From assembly GCA_012064415.1 (NCBI GenBank), contig SSNU01000039.1:446119-510118 (forward strand): DNA of 64,000 nucleotides. Direction: 5' to 3'. The notes beneath the pieces are model-generated. The model was not told the origin of the DNA and searched no databases. It worked only from the letters and a program-made list of their open reading frames with translations. Within the stretch, counting starts at the first letter, position 1, and the number at the start of each line of letters is the position of its first letter. Below, in pieces: positions 14,001-24,585 of this stretch. The position numbers and the translations under genes are program-made. The stretch comes from Gyrodactylus bullatarudis. Taxonomy: Eukaryota; Platyhelminthes; Monogenea; Gyrodactylidea; Gyrodactylidae.

Positions 14001-16719
14001 GGTATTCTGAATTTTATCATCAATTATTATACTTTTTTCATGTCTTGATGTTTTTTAATTTTTCCCTTGTGTGAAAATCCAAGTCCACTTTATATGACCA
14101 ATTGCATTGCATAATGTTGACTTGAGCCAATCAAAAGCTTGGGATATAAGAGTACAATAATAAAAGGTCAATAAGAGTACAGACTTGCATTTTCATACAA
14201 CACCTTACACAATACTTTCCACTCTTATGTTAGAAACATTGGTATTTCTTGTTAGATGCAAGATGTGTCTGAAGTCGATGAATCTACCCGAGAAAAATCT
14301 AACAAGAGTCTAACCAATATATTCGGCCTGAATGATATACTGGTGAGCTTCTCAAAAACAAACATCACAATGGGGAACTGCATCTTTCACTCCACACTTT
14401 AGACAATCCTCTTAAAAGGTTATAACTGAGAGATCTATTATTATAGGCTATTGGATTTGAGTCAAAATAGCCATTCATCAAAGGAGCTTAGCGACCTTTT
14501 TTTTCTCCAAAAATACTCAATAATTTACTCGGGAAAGTCAGGAGAAAATTTAATTTTATGAATGTTTACGCTGAAATTAATTTTTGAAAAAAATACAATT
14601 TGGCAAGAAACTTTAGTTCTTATCTACTCTCTGCTCCGGCCATTGTAGAACATTGAATTTCTTCATAAAAAAAAGATTGCTAGTTTCAGTGCAATAGAGT
14701 TAAAACTCAGAGTTCTAGTCATGACACAGAAAAAATGCATTGAATCAGGAAAAAATTGAATGCCTTTTCCACAACAATACACTTGATTATAAAATGATTG
14801 ACTTCTATCTGAAATAAAGCTAATTGATATGAATTATTTTTACTAATATCAAAGTGGAAGCGTGATCAAAAGAAATCTTTTAGAATCAAGATAAGACTTA
14901 TTCAACCAACTTTATGAAATTGATTCAGTGACCATGGCTGGTAGATTTTAACGAAAATAGATCTCTCAAGTTTAGCTTTTTAATAGTGGCGAAATCAGTC
15001 ATATTTCTCTTTGCATATCTCTGTCCATATTCCAATCATGTAATATATATCCCGGCCATCTACGATTCATATCCAAAATTGTTATAAATGTTATAAATGT
15101 TATTATATGTTATAGCTAATTCTTACTAAACTGCTAACTCGTACTGAAAGGGCAGAGAACATATCGAGTACAGAATTTCCAAGGTTGAATTTCATAAAAG
15201 ATACGAAGCTTAATCTTTTCAGTACGAATTAGCAGGGATTGCTCTGCTAATTGACACTGAAATTATTATTGAGTGAAAAAAGAGTCTAATGAGAGTTCGA
15301 GTTTCTTAGATGTCAAACCAACTAGGAAGGAAGATGGGTCAATTCTAAGAAATATCTACATTATGCCAGTTTCAGTCCTCTATCTGATAAAGTTTGCTTA
15401 GTAATTGGTCTAGGAAAGAGGATAAGAAGGATTGCTAGTCCAGAGGAATGGCCGGAAGAAATAGAAGAGAAATAAAAATTACGCTTAAATGAGAATGGTT
15501 ATCCTAACAGATTTGTAGACAAATTTATCAATATGTCTGATGATGTAGATGAAAGGGTTGACAGAGATAAAGGACAGAAGACAACCATATTCATGAAACT
15601 TAATTTTAAAGGTGATGGTTTCTGTAATGATGTAAGGAGACGACTGGTTTATCTTATTGATCAACATTATGATAATATACAATTGAAGATTGTATTTAAA
15701 CCCCAAAGATTATTCAGTTTGATTCATAAGGATTTGCTAAAGCCTGAAGAAAAGACTCTTTTGATTTACGAATTACAATGCGACTGTGGAGCTTTTTATA
15801 TAGGACGTACGATTAGGAAATTGTCAACTAGGTTAATTGATCATCTAAAGAAGGATACAGCAGTGACAAGACATATCAAACAGGAAAATCATCAGGCTTC
15901 GATTTCTAATTTCTCAATTTTGTATAAAAATGCGGGTGATGACAGCACAGATTTGCGGGTGAAGGAGAAATTCTTCATCAATCCCTTTAAACCAAACCTA
16001 TGTGTTCAGAAAAATTTCTCTTATAATCTTCAACTACCCAGGGCCTATGTGAGCTTTTTCACTTTTCTCTTGCTATTTATTGAAGAGTTTTGGTGTTTTT
16101 TCAGCTCACATTATATTCTTATATTTTTCAACTTTTACTATACTTCTTTCAAATGAATTTGTAAAATATTATTTTCAATGAATTCTTAACTTTTATCATT
16201 ATTTATGTGTCACTACTGATGAACCATAAAGAAATGTACATTTGGTGAATAAAAAATCTTTTCTTATATATCTACAAATATGAAATTATTAAGCATATAT
16301 TGGTCTATGCCCTTTCAGTACGAATTAGCTACAACATATATACTCATCTTCTCTATCCATCCCCCGTTGAGTTCTATGGAGTGAACTGAATATATTGATA
16401 TTCATTCAAATGAGAATCGATAAATGAGCAAAAAATCTAAATTCGAATTTGCATGCAGTCAATTCTCAATCGTGATGTTGTCACATTGTTTAATTCATTG
16501 AGTTGTACACTCTACCAATAAGTATTTTTATATCTATCAAATAAAAATTGTTTATTAGACAAGGGTCGTCAAGAGAAGAAAGTATTACTCTAGCTATTCA
16601 TGTCTCATTTTACAGTCATTCACTCATGAAACCCATCCATGTTCTTTGAATTTCATACCTTTTCATTCATTTTTCCTCTTTCTTTTTTTCAGAGCAATCT
16701 ATTCACCTCAAACAAATAA
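2035..16719 (+). CDS. SCYL2: SCYL2-like pseudokinase, complete 15-exon gene (about 957 aa)
   Basis: Exons with matching phases: 2035-2328, 3205-3365, 3424-3484, 4331-4375, 4795-4938, 5605-5937, 6969-7094, 7853-8402, 9789-9907, 9968-10080, 12120-12307, 12391-12531, 13513-13997, 14256-14342, 16693-16719. The sum is 2874 nt, or 957 aa, against 929 aa in human SCYL2. Residues 1-350 are a protein-kinase fold. The catalytic loop reads HCNISPN (H203) where active kinases have HRD, and the P-loop is degenerate, as expected for a Scy1-like pseudokinase. APE and the ADMYSLG segment follow. Residues about 350-640 align with the HEAT-repeat region (KFWCFYSSELTPFVMP, DDILPFL-like block), and the rest is Ser/Asn-rich and disordered. 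The family (CVAK104) links clathrin/AP-2 vesicles with endosome-Golgi traffic. Introns hold many repeats, listed separately. Exon 2 uses the acceptor TTTTTATAAG at 3204. The final exon encodes only 8 residues and is the least certain. Confidence 0.88.
2472..2538 (-). tRNA. tRNA-Tyr(GTA)-like sequence, probably a pseudogene
   Basis: On the minus strand a 7-bp acceptor stem (CCGGTGA/TCACCGG) is perfect. Box A (TAGCTCAGTTG) and box B (GTTCGAGTCC) are present, and the anticodon region GGACTGTAGA resembles tRNA-Tyr(GTA). The total is only 67 nt: the 3' side of the anticodon stem and the variable loop are shortened, and no 5-bp anticodon stem forms. It lies in intron 1 of the SCYL2-like gene, antisense to it. 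It could also be the head of a tRNA-derived SINE. Confidence 0.5.
3653..4102. repeat. Palindromic MITE, family A, copy 1
   Basis: This is an inverted repeat starting at AGCCATTCTCGAGGAATTTG and ending at CGAGAATAGCTGT. Both arms carry the core AACTCAAAG...AAATCAACAAAAATTTTC or its complement and the block GATCATCATTA. It lies in intron 3 of the SCYL2-like gene. The right arm is shortened near its end compared with the copy at 10.6-11.3 kb. Confidence 0.75.
5123..5538. repeat. TTAA-flanked MITE (piggyBac-like)
   Basis: The left end is TTAACCCTTTATGTCCCA and the right end is TGGGACATGAAGGGTTAT, a 16-17 bp terminal inverted repeat. TTAA on the left and TTAT on the right fit a piggyBac-type TTAA target with one substitution. 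It is non-coding and lies in intron 5 of the SCYL2-like gene. Confidence 0.55.
6003..6235. repeat. Partial copy of the palindromic MITE superfamily
   Basis: The stretch shares the blocks TTTGATCATTTTCCCTACT, TTTGGCGC, CGTGAGAG and GATTCCAAAAAATC with the elements at 31.7-32.3 and 37.0-37.7 kb, but only one arm is present. It lies in intron 6 of the SCYL2-like gene. Confidence 0.5.
7184..7706. repeat. Palindromic MITE, family H
   Basis: The ends are AAGTCAGGAAAAAATTTCAT and ATGAATTTTTTTCCTGACTT. The arms also share a reverse-complement block around AAGTTGTGGAAAT. It lies in intron 7 of the SCYL2-like gene. A related end is seen near 14535. Confidence 0.6.
8994..9699. repeat. TIR element with short termini, perhaps mariner-related
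   Basis: TGTGCTATAAGTAATGGGAC at the left matches the reverse complement of the right end (AGTCCCATTACTTATCACA) with a 2-nt indel. The interior is not palindromic and holds no recognisable transposase. It lies in intron 8 of the SCYL2-like gene. Confidence 0.5.
10624..11303. repeat. Palindromic MITE, family A, copy 2
   Basis: Long inverted arms of about 300 bp run from AGCTATCCTCGAGGAATTTG to ATCGAGAATAGCTGT. Inner blocks (CAGGATCATCATTAAACAAG and its complement) match copy 1 at 3.65-4.10 kb. It lies in intron 10 of the SCYL2-like gene. Confidence 0.75.
13147..13312. repeat. Dispersed repeat, copy 1
   Basis: CCCTCTTGTTTTGCAGT and TGAATGACAAAGAGAC, followed by ACGATTCAAAGT, recur at 29858-29945. 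This copy has about 70 extra bases with its own inverted pair (ATCGATGAAATGAAAAC and GTTTTCATGTCATCGAT). It lies in intron 12 of the SCYL2-like gene (12532-13512), in which I see nothing else. Confidence 0.5.
15107..16345 (+). mobile_element. TIR element carrying Penelope-like element copy 2
   Basis: The PLE part (about 15270-16265) repeats copy 1: RT C-terminal linker, GIY-YIG core (CDCGAFYIGRTIRKL) in the open frame 15533-16156, and the 3' tail. An in-frame TAA near 15475 breaks the upstream coding part. It is flanked by inverted sequence. TATGTTATAGCTAATTC and GTACTGAAAGGGC on the left match the complement of GCCCTTTCAGTACGAATTAG on the right (about 16311-16330). A further inverted copy at 15217-15236 suggests insertion into, or next to, an older MITE. 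The whole unit is in the last intron of the SCYL2-like gene. Confidence 0.75.
16211..16247 (+). ncRNA. Hammerhead-like motif in PLE tail, copy 2
   Basis: CTGATGA at 16216-16222 and GAAA at 16231-16234 are present. Stem I is CACTA (16211-16215) with TGGTG (16243-16247), and stem III is the palindrome ATGTACAT. Compared with copy 1, stems I and III differ in sequence but keep pairing. Stem II is not evident. Confidence 0.35.
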
Positions 16720-18726
16720 CCATCCGGATTAACAGGGGACAAGAATATCGTCTTAAAGGAAATAATGTACAAGGGAAAATAATAATAATTCGCTGCCCAG
16801 TGGACTATAGTCTATAGTCAAAGAGAAATTGATACTTTAACTATTGAAAATCAGAGGTACTGTACTCAAATTAGTTTTTAATCATGTTTCAGAATTAAGA
16901 ATAAAGAAAAACCTATTCAACTATTTTATTAAATCATGACTTGTTTCTCTTTCTCTGCTGAAATTTCACAGTCTTGAATAAAAATATATTCCAGTATTCT
17001 AGAGAAGTTTTGGCTGATTGTAAATATGTTTAATGGAATAAACTGAAAACCCTAGATGCTTTTCTATACAGAAAAACTTGAACGAGATAGAAAAACAGGA
17101 ATCACATCATCTTGTTCAGGAATATTTCCAATAGCTATTTTAGTTTTTGAGTTATTCAATGTCAAAGTTGAAAATTTACCCATTTTTTTGAAACTTCAAC
17201 TCAAATTTGTGCCTATTTTAGCAGGTTGTAGAAAATAATTACAGTGATTTGCATAGATAACGCCTCGAGATAACTCTACCCTTAAATTCATTCTTCATGA
17301 GGGGCGTCATTCTTCTACATTTCAGCTCAAATTTCATCGACCAATAATATTCCAGTATCCTACCAACCAATGAAATTGGAGCAGGGATTTTGACTTTCCT
17401 TTTCTTTTGTCTCAAATTTCTTCCTCCTTTGCTTTCAAGTTTTCAAAAAACTTATATAACGTTACTCTATAGAAACCACCCATATTTTTTATTTATTTGA
17501 TTTTGTGTATACTCTAAAGTAGTATGATTGAATTACAAAAAATATATGATAAAAACTCCAAAAATATTTTCATTTTATTTTATTCTCTTTATTTGACTAT
17601 AATCCACGGTATTTTTCCTTAAAGAGTTACGCTAAATTTTAGAAATTATCTATTTTCTATAAAGATAATCTTAAAATTACTCGACCGTACAGAGCTTGTT
17701 TCATTCAGATTTAAGCTGTATCTCTTTAACTAAAATTGTTACGACCTTTCAAAGTTGATTCCCCTCCAATTCGAGTGATGAAAAACTCGAGAGTAAAATC
17801 CAATCGATAAATAAATTCAATTGAGGATTTTATCCAAAAACTAAAAAAATTAATTACAAACACGCATGATGAACAAACGTCGATAAGACGGTGTGTCACT
17901 TTTTTTCGATCTGGGGATATCATAATAAACTAAAGGGAACCAGATCAGAAATTTGACGCAGATTCTGTCTCTGGTCTCAGAATCTCCGAATTGTATTCAT
18001 TTTCGGAGATATTTGCAAAAAAACGAAAATTTCGAAACTGAAAGTTACTAATTCATCAAAATCATTATGAAAAATTAACTAATTGCCCAACAATTGGATA
18101 TCATTGAATAGAAAATTAAATTCTGCGTCGATTGGTGTATGTATGAACGGAAGAAAGAGAAAAAATTTGCCAGAAAAATAAAATCAAGTAAAATTTATTG
18201 AGAAAAAATCATAAAATTTGTGTTTACAAATAGATCAAAATTTTCTGCTCTTTCGATTGAGACCACTCTCAACTCTGCCAGACATTGTCTTCAGGTAAAA
18301 TAATTATAGTCAATTAGAGTATGAATGTTAATTTATTTCTAATTACTTTCACAACAATATACACTGTATATTATCCAGGGGATGGTTTAATTCCTCCTTT
18401 CCCTACATATTCTATTCAATTCAGTCCAAAATGAATTCATACAATGCAACTTTTGATTGGTTTTCAATGGATTCTAACGCTTCCATCAAAGAATTACAAT
18501 TATCTCGAATGTTGAAATCGAGTTCATGGGTATTACATTTTACCTCAATTCGATTCTTCACCATTGTTTCGAACCTTTCTTAAAACATTTGCTCAGCATC
18601 AGATAGTTGAGAAAGTTTATGTCTTTCAGCAATAGTTAGCATGGTTTAACGATGATCGGATGATCTTCTAGCTTGATTGGTCAAAATAATTGTTTACATC
18701 CCTTCCCTACTTACTTTATCTATAGG
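16720..18726. other. 3' flank of the SCYL2-like gene and intergenic DNA
   Basis: A poly(A) signal AATAAA near 16908 is plausible for the SCYL2-like transcript. No coding region is recognised in the remainder. Confidence 0.4.
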
Positions 18727-18971
18727 TATAAAAAAGATATATATAGGTCCGCATTTGAGCCTCTCGCGCATCGGTCTTATAGCATACAGCGATGATAATC
18801 GTAAGAATTTCCCATATCTTGAAATGGGATTTGCTGAAGAAGGTTCCTAAAGTATGTTAGATAAGGAAAACTAACCATCTCTAATCGAAATTTTAGCAAT
18901 TACATATCTTCTTATCAACTGACTTGGCTGATTTGATGATCTTCATCATTCTTCCACTTATGTTTTTTTAG
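18727..18971 (+). promoter_or_regulatory. Candidate core promoter with tiny spliced ORF
   Basis: TATAAAAAAG (18727-18736) is followed by a GC-richer stretch and then ATGATAATC at 18792-18800, which ends on a GTAAGA donor. An acceptor TTTTAG at 18896 opens an in-phase second exon (18897-18971), giving a 27-residue hydrophobic peptide. A very short first exon behind a TATA box is common in arthropod secreted-protein genes. There is no homology support, so chance is possible. Confidence 0.2.
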
Positions 18972-19954
18972 ACTGGAATTAATCCTACTTGTAAGTAATC
19001 ACAGGATAAATTACAATGAAAAACTTGCGTTGCTAAACTGAACATTAGCCATCAAACTTGAAGTACAATGGATTTGCCAAGCTAGACGAATTACAGCCTA
19101 TCAGAGAAGAGCTTGAGTCGTCAATTTGTAGTAAAGATTCAATTCGTACTATTGATCTAAAATAGTTTTTATTCTCGTATTTTTTCAACTTCGATGAGGC
19201 AGTTCTAGAGTTATTTGAGCAACCTTTCAGATCAATTCAGACGATAGGTAAACAGAACAATTCGTTCCAGGTTCTATGAAAAGGTTCACAGTCCTGTTAA
19301 TGATTAATACAAGCAAAAAAGTCCTTACCGGTTTAACTCTCATACAATTTCTAGGAAGTTTAGTGTATTTAAGTCATAAATTATGACCTAAAATCTAAAA
19401 TCTGAGTTTAAAGTTATATTTTTACGTTTTAAGGGCATACAATTTGAGTTCCTAGTGATAAAGTTTCATCTTTATGAATAGTTATCTCAACTCTGATTAG
19501 TTGTGTTTTTAATAATGTCAAATTATCAATATATTATTTCCTAATATACTTAAAAGTAACAGCATCATTTAACGATGAAAATTATTTTTGGATATTTTCA
19601 AATAATCAATCCAAATGTTCTCGTCATGCTCTCTTGTTTACTCTTTCCTCTTTCGTTTTCAGGGAAAAGTATAGTATTGTATAGAATAAAAGAAATCTGT
19701 TCTTCCTTTTCCTCTTATCTAGAACAAATATTTGCATTTCTTCTTTCTTTGGTACAATAGTTCTGTTCTGTATTTTCTTGTTTTTTTCGTTTCTCCCAAT
19801 AATAACAATAGTAATTATAATGTTTTGTAATCCATTCGGTCATATTCCACATGAGACTATGATAAATTTAAATACTTTTTATCGTGAATCAAACAAAAAA
19901 AACTACTTACAAGTAAACCAAATAGAAATTGGGAAAAATTAATAAGTAATAGAC
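18972..19954. other. Intergenic, nothing recognised
   Basis: This is AT-rich sequence with no gene, RNA or clear repeat structure that I can support. Confidence 0.4.
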
Positions 19955-20130
19955 CTGATTTTGTCTTTTGGCTTGTATCTTGGTCTATCTGTAGAAAGAA
20001 AAGGGGAAAATCTAGTATTTCTTAAAAAAACAAGGGTTATAAAAATTACAGTGATTGTTATAGTAATCAGAATTATTAGAGTAATAACTCTGATAATCAC
20101 CAAATCAAGCCAGAAGACAACATCAGGTCG
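19955..20130. repeat. Short MITE, family K, copy 1
   Basis: The ends are TTTTGTCTTTTGGCTTGTAT and AATCAAGCCAGAAGACAACA. An internal block TTACAGTGATTGTTATA...CAGAATTATTAGAGTAATAA recurs at 35.7-35.8 kb, and the ends recur at 38.1-38.2 kb. Confidence 0.55.
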
Positions 20131-20434
20131 GAGTAGCAAGCGAACAACGAGATAATGAATAAAAGGTTTGAGCAAAGCAAACTGTTGGAAATAAAGAAAA
20201 CCATCTCTCTACGTGAAAAAATACGAATTTAGATTATTGATATGAAAATGTTGAGATTGCTCTCGTGAGGGGTGGACTATTAGCGACGGTTGCGGCCATC
20301 TTCTTCTTTCATATCAATCATCGTGGTGGCATAAAGATCAAAGACATGGTTCATCTTCCTCGTGACAGGGGATTCGGGAAGCACCATCAGTGGATTCTGA
20401 AAGAGATTTTGGAATTTCAAACATAATCTTAAGG

Positions 20435-20715
20435 CCTGTGATTTTCAAAAATGTGTTCAGAAAAACTACTCTTATAATCCAGTTACCTTGGCCTATGTGA
20501 GCTTTTTCACTTTTCTCTTGACTGTTGCTATTTATTGAAGAGTTTTGGTGTTTTTTCAGCCCACATTGTATTCTTATATTTTTCAACTTTTACTATACTT
20601 CTTTCAAATGAATTTGTAAAATATCATTTTCAATGAATTTAAAACTTTTATCATTATTTATGTGTCACTACTGATGAACCATAAAGAAATGTACGTTTGG
20701 TGAATAAAACCTTTT
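20435..20715 (+). mobile_element. 5'-truncated Penelope-like element tail, copy 3
   Basis: This begins in the last codons of the PLE ORF (GTGTTCAGAAAAACTACTCT) and continues through the full 3' tail, almost identical to 16.03-16.26 kb. Such 5' truncation fits incomplete reverse transcription. The hammerhead-like motif (20666-20702) is retained. Confidence 0.8.
20666..20702 (+). ncRNA. Hammerhead-like motif in PLE tail, copy 3
   Basis: The arrangement is as in copy 2: CACTA, CTGATGA (20671-20677), GAAA, ATGTACGT and TGGTG. Stem II is not convincing. Confidence 0.3.
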
Positions 20716-22492
20716 TTTCCAAAACCTACAAATTTTGATGTAATCGATCACTATAAATGAAATGCCCAATCTTCAAAATAATACATTCCAAGGCCTTATG
20801 AACTATGAACTCTGATGCCATAATAGAGGAATTTATTCTCTTAAATGGTTCTCAAGAAACAGAGGGAATAAAGTTGATTAAAATTGGCCTTTCAACACCT
20901 TTATAGGCTCTAGTAATAATTAGGGTGGAAAATTTGCGATTTTTTTCGATTTTTTCATAATCAACTGTGCTTTTTAAAAAAATATCAAAAAATTAATTCT
21001 CTAGACCTTTTAGTTTCCTAGATAATTTTGCGATTTAATTTAAGTTTCCATTTTTTCCCCTTTTTCCAATCCTTTTGTGTCCTCTTTTGTCTCGGTTTCC
21101 TATCTTCTCCTATTAATTTCTTACCTAGGCTCTGTTAAGGTTAAAAATGAATCACGCAGAGATTTCCTCTCAGATTTGAAAAGGCCTCCAACTCCGTTCA
21201 CTACTAAATGGGTTGAAGCTATTAAAAACTATTGAATAAAAAATTAATAATTATAAAACTTCATTAAGGAAAGGAATTGAAATCGAGCAGAATCTCGATA
21301 TAAAGAGGATCCTTTAAAAAGGATACTTGAAAAGCCAGCGAAACCGAAAAAAATTCAAAAAATGAAAAAATGGAAGATGAAAATATTAGTACTATGGAGT
21401 ACAATCTTTTGTTGAGTTGGAAGCCGATTTCAGCTTATGTTGAAAGATATTTTTCAAAACTAAAGTATTTTCATGATAAGAATTAAACATTCAAAAAAGA
21501 AACTTGTATTTCGTATACTAACGCACTGGACTAAAATTTCCCCCCATTTTTCCATTTTCAAAAATAAAATTGCGATTTATTTGCCATTTTCAAGATATTT
21601 TTGCGATATTTTTCAATATTTTATTCCATTTATTTTCCACCATAGTAATAATACAGTGGGGATAGATTTTTCAAAAAATCTTTATACTTTAACTAGCAGT
21701 AGACGCAGATCATATTCTACCATGTAATTTCTAAAGTGGAGTATAATGATAAAAAAATATTGAGTGAAAAACAAAGCTGACCGGATCTTTGCAATTCGTA
21801 GGAATGGAGAAGAAATTACGATCTTCCCTATTGTATTAGGATTTATGAAGATTAGCCACTTGAAGAGAAAAATGGAAATGTAATTGACAAATAAAGCATA
21901 TCGTTGGGAAAAAATGAATATTTTTTGTTCTTTCTTCATGAATTCAACCAAAATATAGCATATCTATAAAGCCCAGCATCTCTCTATATGCAATCAACTA
22001 ATGATTATATTCGAGTAATATGGAAGGGGGTAGCGAGTAGCCTTAAATTTCCCATCCTAGATATATACACACGCCTGTGATGAATACCCACACTCCGTCC
22101 CCCACCCCTCCCATAACAAAACAACAACTTTCCATGGAGTAGGGTGAATTTCTACCTCTTCCTTGCTCAATAAAAGGGGATAAAAGAGAGAACGGAAGAA
22201 GACCAGCAATATCAGCAGAGAATTGAGAAAAAGTTTTTTTTTATTAATGAAGTAACGAAATATTCCTTTTTTGCTTCATGAGCAATGCTGTTGATTTTTT
22301 CGTGTGTAAATCAATTAATTATTACATTTAGGAATAAAATTTTTAGTCAATTTGTATGCCGTTTTACTGATTTTTTATAAATTAAATATTGAATATTGTA
22401 AATGACAAAATCTTTTTGCAATATTTAGGCTTATGAAGCCCTTTATCTTACTACTACTGTATTTCTGTTATTAATAGAAAGCAAAGTCTGCA
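20716..22492. other. Intergenic, nothing recognised
   Basis: There is no supported gene. The stretch at 22150-22200 (AATAAAAGGGGATAAAAGAG) looks promoter-like, but no transcript can be proposed. Confidence 0.3.
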
Positions 22493-22499
22493 AGGTATA

Positions 22500-23160
22500 T
22501 ATGTGACAGTGAATCCGTGTCGTCCAGTGATTCCACGGAATCATTAAAAGGCTAGTTATTCCGTAAACTCGGTTCCGTTAACGAATTCACTAGTAATTCT
22601 GAGGAATCCCTAATAAGCACAGGTAATTCCGCGATTATTTTAAAAAAGATGAAACTTAGAAAATTTTTTAATTTAAAGAATTAAAAAAAACAAGGAAATT
22701 TTTTTCTGATAAACCTTTATGTCAAACTCATTTTGATTAATTTAGTGTTTTTATTCCTTCAGAAATATGCCTTGAATTATTATAACGTGAAATGGAAAAA
22801 ACCTTGAGAAGAAAATCTAATAGAAGAAAACTTTCTGGCTCCTGAAAATGTCCCAGGCTGTTCGTATTCTCTTCGCCAAACATCTGGTATGGTTTCAGCA
22901 GCTAATGTTCGAGGCATGTTTCACTGTAATTGCAAGACAAAATGCATTACAAAATTGTGTAAATGCAAAAGAAAAAGTAGTGATAACCTATCTCAAAAAT
23001 TCATGATCAAAAAATAAAATAAATTCAAAAATTCTATGGAATTACCAGTGTTTATTAGGGATTCCTCAGAATTACTAGTGAACCGAGTTTATGGAATAAC
23101 TAGCCTTTTAGTGATTCCATGGAATCACTGGACGAGACGGATTCACTGTCACATATACAT
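22500..23160 (+). mobile_element. TIR DNA-transposon relic with KRBA2-type Cys-rich tail
   Basis: Terminal inverted repeats of about 120-130 bp start TGTGACAGTGAATCCGT (left) and end ACGGATTCACTGTCACA (right), flanked by TATA on both sides. The arms carry inner small palindromes (GTGATTCCA/TGGAATCAC). Between them, about 22840-23010 on the plus strand reads as a fragment ending in the Cys cluster HCNCKTKCITKLCKCKRK. This resembles the C-terminal CXC tail of KRBA2-like integrases found in many invertebrate transposons. The rest of the transposase is missing, so the copy is a deletion derivative. Confidence 0.6.
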
Positions 23161-24051
23161 CTATGTAAGCATACACTGGTTGAGCTTGTCTCCAGTAATA
23201 ATAAGGCAATTCAGGCCATTCTTGCACACAGCATTGAAAAATTTTTGCTGAGAAAGTGATCTAAAGTTGACAGAGTAATCAAATATGCTGGATCAGATTT
23301 TTAGAATCAGCCCATCATCGTGGGAAAATTGAATTTTGATTTTTTGATCATTTTCCCTACTTGAGAAGCATACTTTCTTCCTTCATATTAACTAGGTATT
23401 TCTCTGCGTGAGATATCATAGAAGCATTAAAAGACTTTTTCCGTAATTTTTACACAAATTCCTGTATTTCCATTATTAAATTTGAATTCATTCCCCAGTT
23501 TATTTAGGTCATTAAGAGTTTGCTGTTGTCATGCCAAGTGCATACACAGCAAAATTCAAGATGTTTTTTTTCATTTGTTAGTTTTTTTCTTCACTCTACA
23601 TCCATTTCAAGAGGTTACTTACGCTTTTTACCGTAGGAGGAGGTTAATCCCGAATTTACCTTAACGCTTAATTAATTCTTTTATTGTCATGGACCGTGAA
23701 ATCGTTATTTGAATATCTGATCAAAAGAAAAATAAATCTCGTTGTTAATCAAGAGGTTCATTCGTAGTTTGAAAAGACTTTTTAGCTTAACTAATTAAAT
23801 GTTTACACTATTGCCCATAGTTACGCAACTTTTATATAATTGGGATCCTCTTCATGTTACAAGCAAGTATTCACTAACTGAGAAAATCACTTGAGTAGAT
23901 TTTGCTCGATTTTAAATTCGATGAACTGTTTAGACTATTATTATATTTTATAAATAATAGTTTCGTTATCTAACATTAGAATGTAAGAGCTTAACGATTT
24001 TGTTGTTTTAAACCAAATAAATGATGATATATGTTGTAAAGTTGGTTGATA
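23161..24051. other. Intergenic with a repeat end fragment
   Basis: 23340-23396 carries TTTTTGATCATTTTCCCTAC and CTTCATATTAACTAGGT, matching the right end of the element at 37.03-37.75 kb. Nothing else is recognised. Confidence 0.4.
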
Positions 24052-24585
24052 TTCATAAGAAATTCGAACCTGGTAAAGATTTTTCGGAATCCTACTCATG
24101 TTGCCCACTTTTACCAGTTGAAGGAAAATAACTTCTGAAGAAAAATTATTTTTATGAAAAATATGCCCAAGATCAGACAAAAAAGCTGGTTAGCACCGTC
24201 AATTACTGACAGTTATCCTATTTTCAAGAGTTTTTGAATTATCGAAGCTTCATTGATTTTCAAGTAGTGAAAATGATCAAAAAATTGAAATTCAGCTCCC
24301 AAATGATAATGGGATTATGCATAAGATCAGATTCAGTTGAATTGATTTTCTTGTCTAATCTTGATCTTGAAAAACCTCTTTTGATCAACCTCCAAATCAA
24401 TAAAAAATTTTGGTTCAAAATTCGAAAAAATGGGATTTTGCCGCTAAATTGAAATTTGAAAAATGGCAATATTTTTCATTAAAAATATTTTTCATGAGAA
24501 TTTTTTTCTCCAACTGGTAAAAAGGGGACAACATGAGTAGGATTCTGAAAAATCTTTGAAAAATTCGAATTCTTGATGAAAAAAT
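24052..24585. repeat. Palindromic MITE, family G, copy 1
   Basis: The arms share AATCCTACTCATGTTG, ACTTTTACCAGTTG and TATGAAAAATAT with their reverse complements at 24465-24585. The loop contains ATGGGATTATGCATAAGATC. Related half copies lie at 25.8-26.3 and 51.3-51.7 kb. Confidence 0.65.

Noticed and set aside
19939..20175. Two opposed open frames rich in Ile, Val and Thr
   Set aside because: They arise from the palindromic ATTACAGTGATTGTTATA/TAATCAGAATTATTA sequence of a family K MITE on both strands.
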